Shown here piece by piece: positions 57,087 through 64,000 of a stretch of 64,000 nucleotides of DNA. The notes under the pieces are model-generated. The model did no database searches and was not told where the DNA came from. It was given only the letters and a program-made list of their open reading frames with translations. A program made the position numbers and the translations under genes. Within the stretch, counting starts at the first letter, position 1, and every line of letters starts with the position of its first letter. This DNA comes from Bacteroidetes bacterium UBA7674 (GTDB lineage Bacteria; Bacteroidota; Bacteroidia; Chitinophagales; Chitinophagaceae), in NCBI GenBank assembly GCA_002483105.1, contig DLHG01000013.1, positions 620,001-684,000 on the forward strand. The letters are read 5' to 3'.

Positions 57087-57583
57087 TGAACAACGATCTG
57101 CTATTTGATTTTAACGTTGACAAGGCAGCGAAAACGGTTTACATAACCAGGGAGTTTAATGCCGGACAGTCTTTAGTATGGGATGCCTTTACCAAAGCAG
57201 AACTGCTTGACCAATGGGGGGCACCTGCACCTATGCGCGCCAAAACCAAGTATATGAATTTCGAAGTAGGCGGCCGGCGATTTTACGCGATGATAAGCCC
57301 CGATGGGCAGGAACGTTGGGCGGTGCAGGAATATATATCCATTACCCCGAAAACCAATTTTAAGATGTACAACACGTTTTCAGATGAAAATGAAAATCGT
57401 CAACTGCCGGGTTCTGAATGGGATTACAATTTCAGCGAACAAAATGGCATAACCAAAGTGAGTATCACCATTTTTAATGAATCGTTTGAACGAATGGAGA
57501 ATATGATCGAAATGGGCTTCACAGAAGGGTTTAAAATGACAATGAATGAACTTGACACATTATTATCAACGCTGAAAAAATGA
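57086..57583 (+). CDS. SRPBCC/AHSA1-type protein (copy 2)
   Basis: A 165-residue START-like protein. Motifs shared with the protein at 20664 are VYITREFNAGQSLVWDAFTKAELLDQWGAPAPMR, MNFEVGGRRFYAMISPDGQERWA, LPGSEWDYNFSEQNGITKVSITIFNESFERMENMIEMGFTEGFKMTMNELD. Stop and start codons overlap with the ArsR gene (TAATG) and with the next gene (ATGA). The ligand is unknown. Together with its ArsR it forms a common regulator-effector pair. Confidence 0.9.
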   Translation: MNNDLLFDFNVDKAAKTVYITREFNAGQSLVWDAFTKAELLDQWGAPAPMRAKTKYMNFEVGGRRFYAMISPDGQERWAVQEYISITPKTNFKMYNTFSDENENRQLPGSEWDYNFSEQNGITKVSITIFNESFERMENMIEMGFTEGFKMTMNELDTLLSTLKK

Positions 57584-57963
57584 AAAAAGAAACATTGAAA
57601 AGTATCGGGGCTGTTATTGCAGGTTTTGCAGTATTGGTAATTCTATCAATGATAACAGATAGTGTTTTGCAAAAAACAGGCATTATGAAAACAGAGCCAT
57701 TTGAAGAAAATCCCGGATGGTTGATTGTAATAATTGTAGCGTACAGAACAATTTTCAACACGTTCGGTTGTTATCTGACAGCACGCCTTGCACCAAACAA
57801 GCCAATGAAACACGCCATTATTCTTGGAATGATCGGTGTTGTGTTAACCATTTTGGGACTAATCGCTATGTGGGACATTCCACCACGTTGGTATCCTATT
57901 TCACTCATAGTATTAACACTGCCTGCTGCGTGGCTTGGCGGAAGAATGGCAATTATAAAATAA
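57580..57963 (+). CDS. Four-helix membrane protein
   Basis: A 127-residue membrane protein with hydrophobic segments SIGAVIAGFAVLVILSMITDSVL, WLIVIIVAYRTIFNTFGCYLTAR, AIILGMIGVVLTILGLIAMW and WYPISLIVLTLPAAWLGGRMA. It overlaps the AHSA1-type gene by 4 bp (ATGA) and is followed by the VOC gene 26 bp later, so it is part of the operon. Similar small membrane proteins often follow ArsR-AHSA1 pairs in Bacteroidota, but they have no defined role. Confidence 0.8.
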   Translation: MKKETLKSIGAVIAGFAVLVILSMITDSVLQKTGIMKTEPFEENPGWLIVIIVAYRTIFNTFGCYLTARLAPNKPMKHAIILGMIGVVLTILGLIAMWDIPPRWYPISLIVLTLPAAWLGGRMAIIK

Positions 57964-57989
57964 AATTTAGTAACAATAAAAATAGAATT

Positions 57990-58412
57990 ATGGCAAGTAT
58001 CAATCCACACATTAATTTCAACGGTAATGCAGAAGAAGCATTCAACTTTTACAAGTCAGTATTGGGCGGTGAGTTCTCAAAAATTATTCGATTCAAAGAC
58101 ATTACAAATGAGGAATTCCCAATACCGGATAAAGAGACCCATAAAATAATGCACATTGCATTGCCTATTGGACAAAATTTTTTGTTTGGTAATGATATTC
58201 TGGAAATTATGGGGCGAGTAGATGAAAATGAGAATCGAAGCAAAATTGCTATTACCGCTGATAGTAAGGAAGAGGCTTACAAGTTATTTAATGGACTTTC
58301 AGTGGGCGGACAAGTTGAAATGCCTATTGACGAAACCCCTGATGGTACTTATTTTGCTATGTTTAGAGATAAATTCGGTATTGAATGGATGGTCAAGTTT
58401 GACCCAAATTAA
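57990..58412 (+). CDS. VOC-family (PhnB-like glyoxalase/dioxygenase superfamily) protein
   Basis: The ATG at 57990 gives 140 residues; the frame to 57717 overlaps the membrane-protein gene in another frame and is spurious. The protein has the PhnB/DUF1428-like pattern: ASINPHINFNGNAEEAFNFYKSVLGGEFSKIIRF, MHIALPIGQNFLFGNDI, and YFAMFRDKFGIEWMVKFDPN. The metal-binding His/Glu are only partly present, as in most PhnB proteins. The substrate is unknown. It ends the operon begun by ArsR. Confidence 0.85.
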   Translation: MASINPHINFNGNAEEAFNFYKSVLGGEFSKIIRFKDITNEEFPIPDKETHKIMHIALPIGQNFLFGNDILEIMGRVDENENRSKIAITADSKEEAYKLFNGLSVGGQVEMPIDETPDGTYFAMFRDKFGIEWMVKFDPN

Positions 58413-58500
58413 AAGGGACAAATTTAACCGGAGAAAAAAGCGGTACTACATGATGTATAATAAAGAATGACCTACAACTTAGGTCGTTCTTTATTGTAGT

Positions 58501-59265
58501 TTAACCCCCGAATATTTTCTCCGCATTCTCAGTAGTCACTCTACCCACCTCTTCCTTACTCATACCCATTATATCGCCGATCTTCTCCGCTATCAAGGGA
58601 ATGTAAGCACTTTCATTACGTTTTCCGCGATAAGGGACAGGAGCAAGATATGGAGCATCAGTTTCCAGGACTACATTATCGAGGCCTACTTCTTTGAGAA
58701 TTTCAGGTAAGGTGCTTTTCTTGAATGTCACTACGCCACCTATACCCATATACATACCAAGGGCGATAATCTGTTTAGCTTCTTCAAGGGTACCACCAAA
58801 GCAGTGGAATATCCCTTTCGGCTTTCCATTCTGTTTTTTCTTCACTATGTCTATACAATCCTGTGTCGCTTCACGGCTGTGGATGACTATGGGCAGATCA
58901 TATTTTAACGCAAGGTCTATCTGGTATTCGAATGCTTCTATCTGTTGAGGTAGGTGATTAAGGTCCCAATATTTATCGAGGCCAATTTCACCTATGGCGT
59001 AAAATTTTTCTTTCGCCAACCATTCTTCCACTATGTCCAGTTCGTCTTTGTAATTGTCTTTTACATAAGTAGGGTGCAGCCCCATCATTGGCAGGCAGTT
59101 CTCCGGGAATTTTTTGGAAAGGTGCATCATGCCTTCTATCGTACTGCTATCACAATTGGGCATGTACATCTTGCTGACACCTGCTGCTATCGCTCGTGCT
59201 ATCATAGCCTCTTCTTCAGCCATTAGCTGTTCATCGTAGAGGTGTGTATGTGTATCTATATACAT
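58501..59265 (-). CDS. tatD: TatD-family hydrolase
   Basis: The ATG at 59265 gives 254 residues (MYIDTHTHLYDE). Metal ligands sit in DTHTHLYD (His-x-His), AIGEIGLDKY (Glu), LPIVIHSREA (His), IFHCFGG (His) and LETDAPYLAP (Asp). TatD enzymes are metal-dependent 3'-5' DNA/RNA exonucleases or D-aminoacyl-tRNA deacylase-like hydrolases in the cytoplasm. It starts 2 bp after the stop codon of the polysaccharide deacetylase gene, so it is in the same operon as batD-batE. Confidence 0.92.
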   Translation of the reverse strand: MYIDTHTHLYDEQLMAEEEAMIARAIAAGVSKMYMPNCDSSTIEGMMHLSKKFPENCLPMMGLHPTYVKDNYKDELDIVEEWLAKEKFYAIGEIGLDKYWDLNHLPQQIEAFEYQIDLALKYDLPIVIHSREATQDCIDIVKKKQNGKPKGIFHCFGGTLEEAKQIIALGMYMGIGGVVTFKKSTLPEILKEVGLDNVVLETDAPYLAPVPYRGKRNESAYIPLIAEKIGDIMGMSKEEVGRVTTENAEKIFGG

Positions 59266-59267
59266 TC

Positions 59268-59906
59268 TTATTGGGGCAAGGCTTTTATTTGCCAGTTCAT
59301 TTTTTTGCAGTGTTCCAATACCAGTGGCAGGGCGTAGCTCATGCGCTCCCATGCTTTATCACTGTCGTGAAATACTACTATCGAGCCGGGCTCTATATTA
59401 TTCAACACATGTTCCGCACATTTCCCGGCACTGATGTCTGTATCAAAATCACCACTTAGCACATCCCACATATATATCTTCCAGTTGGGGTTCTTGCGAT
59501 GCAATGTCTTCACCTGTGTAAGCGTGATACGTCCGTATGGCGGGCGCAACGCTTTGCTGTCTATATACTTTGCTGCCTTGAATATATTCTTGATATATGT
59601 AGCAGGTGTATTTTTCCAGCCATTCATGTGATCGTGCGTATGATTACCGATGCTATGGCCTTTACTTTTTATTGCTTCAAATATTTTGGGTTGCTCCAAT
59701 ACGTTTTTTCCTATGCAGAAGAATGTTGCTTTTGCATTGTATTGTTCCAGTTGCTCCAGTATAAAGGTGGTCGCCGTAGGGTGGGGGCCATCGTCGAAGG
59801 TGAGATAGACAGCAGGTGCATTGTGATCTACGGGCATACTCCAGATGAGTTCTGTAGAGAAGAATTTTTTAACCCACCATGGTGTTTTTACCCAGTATGA
59901 TGCCAT
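59268..59906 (-). CDS. Polysaccharide deacetylase (NodB/CE4 domain)
   Basis: A 212-residue NodB-type deacetylase. The five family motifs are visible: LTFDDGPHPTATTF (catalytic Asp and metal Asp), SIGNHTHDHM (metal His pair), LRPPYGRIT, YMWDVLSGDFD and IVVFHDSDKAWE (catalytic His). No clear signal peptide; the N-terminal MASYWVKTPWWVKKFF may be a membrane anchor. It removes N-acetyl groups from chitin- or peptidoglycan-like polymers. It lies between batE (3-bp gap) and tatD (2-bp gap). Confidence 0.93.
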   Translation of the reverse strand: MASYWVKTPWWVKKFFSTELIWSMPVDHNAPAVYLTFDDGPHPTATTFILEQLEQYNAKATFFCIGKNVLEQPKIFEAIKSKGHSIGNHTHDHMNGWKNTPATYIKNIFKAAKYIDSKALRPPYGRITLTQVKTLHRKNPNWKIYMWDVLSGDFDTDISAGKCAEHVLNNIEPGSIVVFHDSDKAWERMSYALPLVLEHCKKMNWQIKALPQ

Positions 59907-59909
59907 GGT

Positions 59910-60653
59910 CTATATCTTGGTGAGGCTGTTTTTTTCTACAAAGCCACTGCGGCCATCGGGTAGTGTTATTTCTGTCAGTGCTCCCGTTTCGTTATTGATC
60001 TCTACCGTAGTGCCTTCAGGTATGTTGCCTATCGATTTCCCTTGTTTGCTGTTGTTCATCAGCTGGGTGCCATCCGTCATCACCACAGCCTTTAGCTTGA
60101 GTGTATGAGTTGTAGAAGCAATAGCCAGTATCAGTGTTACAGCCCATAAAGCAATTAATGCCGGTTGTACCTGGCGTGGTATGAATTTAATTATACCCAA
60201 CACTTTCAGTGTAGCTATACAAATAACTGTTATGAATAGCAGGAGGCTGAGTACCGACCAGGTAGTTGTAGTTGATTCAGCAGTTATACTCTTCCACCAG
60301 CGCACGAAGAAGATATCCTCTACCGTGGCTATAGGTTTCTCTATACGCGAAATGGTGAGGGTGAGATTGTCTTTTGCCAGTTGGTGCGATGGCTCTATTT
60401 GCAGGGCACGTTCATAGTTCAGTACGGCAGGGCCTATCTTATTGAGTCTGTAGTAGGTGTTGCCCAGGTTGTAATATACCGCAGCATCTGCCGGCTTCAG
60501 CGCAGCTATCTGCTCAAAGTAATACGCAGCACTGTCATACTGCTTTTGATTATAGCAACGATTGCCCTCATTCCACCACTTATCGTAGGGAGAGGCAAAT
60601 GAACTAATGTGTACTAATAAAATTGCTGTAAATACGAGCAACCACCTGATCAT
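59910..60653 (-). CDS. batE: BatE-like TPR and SH3 protein
   Basis: A 247-residue exported protein. Signal peptide to about residue 20, then a TPR pair (YDKWWNEGNRCYNQKQYDSAAYYFEQIAALKPADAAVYYNLGNTYYRLNKIGPAVLNYERALQIEP). Two membrane helices (WSVLSLLLFITVICIATLKVLG and PALIALWAVTLILAIASTT) follow, and an SH3-type domain ends the chain (IGNIPEGTTVEINNETGALTEITLPDGRSGFVEKNSLTKI). BatE belongs to the Bat (Bacteroides aerotolerance) system. It overlaps batD by 4 bp. Confidence 0.88.
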   Translation of the reverse strand: MIRWLLVFTAILLVHISSFASPYDKWWNEGNRCYNQKQYDSAAYYFEQIAALKPADAAVYYNLGNTYYRLNKIGPAVLNYERALQIEPSHQLAKDNLTLTISRIEKPIATVEDIFFVRWWKSITAESTTTTWSVLSLLLFITVICIATLKVLGIIKFIPRQVQPALIALWAVTLILAIASTTHTLKLKAVVMTDGTQLMNNSKQGKSIGNIPEGTTVEINNETGALTEITLPDGRSGFVEKNSLTKI

Positions 60654-62665
60654 GAATTAAATGTTTCTTCCAACCTGCTAATAATACCTACCGCTTCCTG
60701 GTATGTATTGTTCATCTGTTGCGAGCTGCCCATAGGAGCATATAAAGCAGTTTCGCAGTCCGAAATTACACGTTCCATCCTTAGTTGCAAGTCCTGTGGG
60801 ATATTTCTTGTAGAAAGGGCTTGTTCAGCACTTTCTTTAGAGAGTGAAGACAGAGGGATATTCAGCTTGTCGCTGAGGTATAGCCATATAGCTTTAGATA
60901 CTTCTTCGTAGAAAGGTACACGGCTGTTCTGTTGTAGCAGTTTTTGTGCTGTCGACAGCCTTTTCAGGGCTATCTTATTGGCCTTACGGCTCTTAAATGC
61001 CACTATATCACTGGACAGTTCATCTTCGCGGCGGCGCCAGAAGGCAATGCCTACAAACGCCAGTAATGGCACTGCGTACATAGACCAATATCCCACCGAC
61101 AGCAGCATTGGCTTGCTACTAAAGCTGAGCGAAGAAAGGGGGCTTGTGCTGATATTGTGAATATCCTTCAAGCCACCATTTTTTGCCAGTCCGGCAGGTG
61201 AGTAGTTTTTACCGGCTTTGATGTGCAGGGTGATGGGCTGAGTATTCAGTATCACGTATGCACCTGTCTGCGGATTGTAGTAAGAGAATGGTATGGCTGG
61301 TATCGTATATTCTCCCGGTGTGCGGGCAGATATAGGGTAGGTGATGATCTTAGAACCTGTGATTGTAGTGCTACGCCCGGTTACCGTATCAAGCGATATA
61401 GGATCAAAGTGCTCGAGCCCGTTTGGCAGGTTCAGCTTAGGGGCCTCTATGAGTTTCAGGTTACCACTGCCCGCGATCGTGATACGCAGATTTGAAAGGT
61501 CATCGGTTGTCAACGTAGACTTATCAATTTTTGCACAGATGGTAAAGTTACCCACGGCACCGCCGTAGTTCTCAGGTCTGCCTTGTTCAGGCAGGGCTTC
61601 TACATTTATCTTTACCGGGGCGCTTTTTATGTGAACGGGAACATCCTTGTAGGTATATGCGTTGAACATGTCGTTGTTGAAGAACGGGTCGTTCATCATC
61701 AGGCTGCCACCGAAAGCCTGTTGTATAGCCGGGTCGTCAAAAAAGTCAGCATAAGGGGTACTTTGCTTTACCGTTTGCATCACACGAGCTGTACCTTCTG
61801 CTTCAGCGGCATCCAGTTCCAATGTGCCTGTTTGTTGCGGGAACAGCGCAGATTTCTTCAGCAGAAATACCTGGTATTTTTTACCGTTGTATGTTTCCTC
61901 TACGGGCTTAATGTTACGTGGGATATCAAAGTCCTGTGTCCAGAAACCGTTAAGGGAAGGCAGCTTGGAGATACCCACCTGCATGGGGATACGTGCATAC
62001 AGCTTGTAGCTGGCAGTTACCTGCTCTCCTACGCGTACTTTACTCTTGTCAACAGTTACTTTAATGAAAATGTCTTTATTGATGTCCGCACTTGCCAACT
62101 GGGAGTTTTGGCTGGCTTGTTGTTGCTGCATTTGCTGACGCTGTCTTTGGCGTGCTGCCATTACTGCCTGGTTGTACTGCTGCATCTGGCGTTGCATAGC
62201 GGCCATCTGCTGGGCCCAATCGTCAGCAGGGTCGTATTGTCTTGCCCTGCGTTGTTGCTGTACAGCCAGTGAACCGGACACCACCTGCACCTGTACGGCA
62301 TTAGACTGGTAGGTATGTCCTTCCTGGTCTTTGGCAAAGGCGCCGGGAACCGTTAGTACCCCGGTATGTTTGGGTTGAAATATATAAGTAATGGAAATGC
62401 TTTCTGATTGTACCCTTTTGTTACCAACTATACTGATGCTGGTTCCTTGCTGTTGGTAGGGGCCGCCTACTACGTCAAAATCGGTAAGTGATGTGGGGCC
62501 CATTTGCACTACATTATGTGCATCGCGGATAGTATAGGTAACCTGCAGGCGGTCTTTATCACCTATCCTGTTTGCATGCACCTCTGTAGTGAAGGAAACA
62601 TCCTGTGCTTCAACCTGCATGCAACCTGTAATCGCCAATAAACATAAAAAAGTATAACGCAGCAT
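60650..62665 (-). CDS. batD: BatD-like oxygen-tolerance protein
   Basis: A 671-residue envelope protein with a signal peptide ending QVEAQ. The N-terminal domain (25-130) has VSFTTEVHANRIGDKDRLQVTYTI ... YQQQGTSISIVGNKRVQSESISITYIFQPKHTGVLTVP, the BatD pattern. Residues 136-187 are an unusual Gln/Arg-rich stretch (QQQRRARQYDPADDWAQQMA ... RQRQRQQMQQQQ). Later Ig-like domains and a membrane helix near residue 540 follow, then a cytoplasmic helical tail. BatD is thought to help oxygen or oxidative-stress survival. batA, batB and batC are not beside it; the next gene upstream is a dehydrogenase. Confidence 0.9.
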   Translation of the reverse strand: MLRYTFLCLLAITGCMQVEAQDVSFTTEVHANRIGDKDRLQVTYTIRDAHNVVQMGPTSLTDFDVVGGPYQQQGTSISIVGNKRVQSESISITYIFQPKHTGVLTVPGAFAKDQEGHTYQSNAVQVQVVSGSLAVQQQRRARQYDPADDWAQQMAAMQRQMQQYNQAVMAARQRQRQQMQQQQASQNSQLASADINKDIFIKVTVDKSKVRVGEQVTASYKLYARIPMQVGISKLPSLNGFWTQDFDIPRNIKPVEETYNGKKYQVFLLKKSALFPQQTGTLELDAAEAEGTARVMQTVKQSTPYADFFDDPAIQQAFGGSLMMNDPFFNNDMFNAYTYKDVPVHIKSAPVKINVEALPEQGRPENYGGAVGNFTICAKIDKSTLTTDDLSNLRITIAGSGNLKLIEAPKLNLPNGLEHFDPISLDTVTGRSTTITGSKIITYPISARTPGEYTIPAIPFSYYNPQTGAYVILNTQPITLHIKAGKNYSPAGLAKNGGLKDIHNISTSPLSSLSFSSKPMLLSVGYWSMYAVPLLAFVGIAFWRRREDELSSDIVAFKSRKANKIALKRLSTAQKLLQQNSRVPFYEEVSKAIWLYLSDKLNIPLSSLSKESAEQALSTRNIPQDLQLRMERVISDCETALYAPMGSSQQMNNTYQEAVGIISRLEETFNS

Positions 62666-62782
62666 AGTTTTAAGTAGTATCAGTATGTCTATATTATTAG
62701 TACACAGTCAACCTGACAAAATTAACCCTGATACCACTTTTTAGGCTGATATTGGTTGTTAAACTCATGCTAAAATATCTTC

Positions 62783-63487
62783 TTATAAGTCACCCTTTTG
62801 CGGGCGCATAATGATGTTCTCTACATCGGCAGAAGCTGATAATGAGTAAGCAGCCCAGAGCATAATAGCTACGTCTGAAACCTGCATAATACGGCTTTCT
62901 TCTATGCCGCTGCCAGACCATGAACGGCTGTAAGTAGCGCCGGGGGCTATTGCGGTCACTCTTATACTGCTTTCTTTTAGCTCTTCTCTCAGGTTGTCTG
63001 AAAAACCTAAAAGGGCATATTTGGTAATGCTGTATGCGCCTCCGTTGGGGTATGATCTCAAACTAGCAACGGAACACATGTTGAAAATATGTCCTTTGCG
63101 GGAATGATGTATGGAGGGGAGTAACCGACGGGTAAGGTGATAAGCGCTGAACAGGTTTACCGACATTAATGTTTCCAATACACCTTCGTCCTCGCTTTCC
63201 AGGTTGCCGGGCTGAAAGATACCTGCGTTATTCACGAGGATGTCTATTTCAGCAAATTCGTCCAGTACCACATCTGCAAAAGCCATCACGTCTTCTTTTT
63301 TGCTGAAGTCGGCAGGGTGGGCTATAATGGTGGCATTGGGGTATTGTTCCTGCCATTCACCTTTTAGAGTTTCAAGTTCTGATTGGTTGCGGGCACATAT
63401 GGCAACGGAAAACCCTTCAGAGAGTAGTTTCTCGGCTATCGCTTTACCTATTCCATGAGTGGCTCCTGTTATAACTGCGTTGGGCAT
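62783..63487 (-). CDS. Short-chain dehydrogenase/reductase
   Basis: A 234-residue classical SDR. Cofactor motif TGATHGIGKAIAEKL (TGxxxGIG) near residue 8, NNAG (LVNNAGIFQ) near 85, catalytic Ser in CSVASLR and Tyr/Lys in GGAYSITKYALLG (YxxxK). It uses NAD(P)H for an unknown carbonyl; the ICARN sequence after the second strand suggests NADP. The usual SDR C-terminus is short here (IMRPQKGDL). Stand-alone, on the same strand as batD (117 bp upstream of it). Confidence 0.92.
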   Translation of the reverse strand: MPNAVITGATHGIGKAIAEKLLSEGFSVAICARNQSELETLKGEWQEQYPNATIIAHPADFSKKEDVMAFADVVLDEFAEIDILVNNAGIFQPGNLESEDEGVLETLMSVNLFSAYHLTRRLLPSIHHSRKGHIFNMCSVASLRSYPNGGAYSITKYALLGFSDNLREELKESSIRVTAIAPGATYSRSWSGSGIEESRIMQVSDVAIMLWAAYSLSASADVENIIMRPQKGDL

Positions 63488-63526
63488 CTTACCTGGGGTA
63501 TTTACGGCAAAATACGGTATTTGTAT

Positions 63527-63561
63527 AAAACCCTGTACTCTTTGCGGGAATACAGGGTTTT
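63527..63561 (-). terminator. Terminator of the partial gene at the right edge
   Basis: AAAACCCTGTA / TACAGGGTTTT with a 13-nt loop, 22 bp past the partial gene's stop codon on the minus strand. Confidence 0.75.
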
Positions 63562-63582
63562 AAGAAATGAGGTTGAACTCTT

Positions 63583-63999
63583 TTATTGGAAATTCAGCCA
63601 GGCAATGCGGGATTGCTTCTTTCTACCATTTCTTTCTACAACTAATGTTGCATAAGTGTTATTCTCTGCAGAGAAGTTAGATGATTGTACATGGCTGAAT
63701 ACCCTGTTCTTTTCATCATTTGCCTGCCCGAACAGGTATTGCTTTTTGTATGTTCCATCGCTGCCTATCTGGTAGCAAACCAAATTGGATTCAGATCCAC
63801 CCTTTACTTGTTTCTTCTCAGTCTTTTCATCGCTCAGGAAGTTTTCAGCATAGTCATTGAAGAGAACATACTTTCCTTTGCCTGTTACAATATAGTCGTA
63901 AGAGAAAAAATGATTGGTTCTCGCCTGCATCAGGTTGATCGGCTGGAACTTCCATTGCGCTTTCGTTTTTTCGCCTTGTTCCATTGAGGTTACCAATCC
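63583..63999 (-). CDS. C-terminal part of a protein of unknown function (cut by window edge)
   Basis: 139 codons open to the right edge; the true start is outside. The visible part, VTSMEQGEKTKAQWKFQPIN, then RTNHFFSYDYIVTGKGKYVLFNDYAENF and ESNLVCYQIGSDGTYKKQYLFGQAND, ends NTYATLVVERNGRKKQSRIAWLNFQ. The WKFQPINL and KYVLFNDYAEN-like strands resemble beta-propeller or DUF repeats in Bacteroidota exported proteins. Nothing can be said about function or domain order. A terminator follows at 63527. Confidence 0.55.
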   Translation of the reverse strand, partial: GLVTSMEQGEKTKAQWKFQPINLMQARTNHFFSYDYIVTGKGKYVLFNDYAENFLSDEKTEKKQVKGGSESNLVCYQIGSDGTYKKQYLFGQANDEKNRVFSHVQSSNFSAENNTYATLVVERNGRKKQSRIAWLNFQ

Positions 64000-64000
64000 G

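Noticed and set aside
1..64000. CRISPR array
   Set aside because: Repeats found are palindromic mosaics at irregular spacing, without uniform spacers or cas genes.

Overview
The window looks like part of a Bacteroidota chromosome, most likely of the Chitinophagaceae/Sphingobacteriia type. The signs are several type IX secretion (T9SS) sorting tails, a GldN/PorN-family protein, a Bat (batD-batE) operon, NlpE-like and Cys-starting lipoproteins, promoter elements of the Bacteroidota form TAnnTTTG, and weak ribosome binding sites. No rRNA, CRISPR array, prophage, integrase or transposase gene was seen. Taxonomy is inferred from gene content, not from a marker search.

Positions 1-10,400 are accessory in character. 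Thirteen of fourteen genes between 492 and 10,375 lie on the minus strand. Five encode a family of about 70-residue, cysteine-rich lipoproteins (three more copies occur at 15.7, 16.0 and 21.6 kb). The others encode a cupin, a T9SS-exported protein, a PagL-like lipid A deacylase, further lipoproteins and an AT-rich DUF3800 protein; the one plus-strand gene is a membrane acyltransferase-like protein. The gaps hold a mosaic of short palindromic repeat modules (3.5-9.2 kb) that I do not see elsewhere in the window.

Positions 10.5-31 kb are mostly housekeeping: dnaE, thioredoxin, a Bax-inhibitor-type membrane protein, an L,D-transpeptidase, an ArsR/AHSA1 pair, exbD, an OmpA-like lipoprotein, trhO and aconitase. 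A 0.54-kb element at 25.85-26.39 kb consists of one GIY-YIG nuclease gene enclosed in about 110-bp inverted repeats. Positions 31-35 kb hold a Crp-type regulator with Crp-type sites on both sides. It faces a tightly packed operon of a GcvH-like protein lacking its lipoyl lysine, a methyltransferase, a 26-residue membrane peptide, a small unknown protein and a SulP transporter.

Positions 35-43 kb carry a duplicated DUF4394 T9SS cargo protein, glutamate dehydrogenase, the ccmB/ccsA/ccmD haem-export genes with a GldN paralogue between them, a Na/Pi-type transporter, tRNA-Leu and tRNA-Gly. Positions 43-52 kb are rich in two-component signalling: a propeller histidine kinase with its LuxR regulator, a PAS kinase facing a CheY-like regulator, and a single-domain regulator. 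Positions 52-64 kb hold YihY, folate cyclo-ligase, an Fpg/Nei glycosylase, pirin, tRNA-Ser, a second ArsR/AHSA1 operon under an operator nearly identical to the first, and the batD-batE-deacetylase-tatD operon. A short-chain dehydrogenase and a gene cut by the right edge follow.
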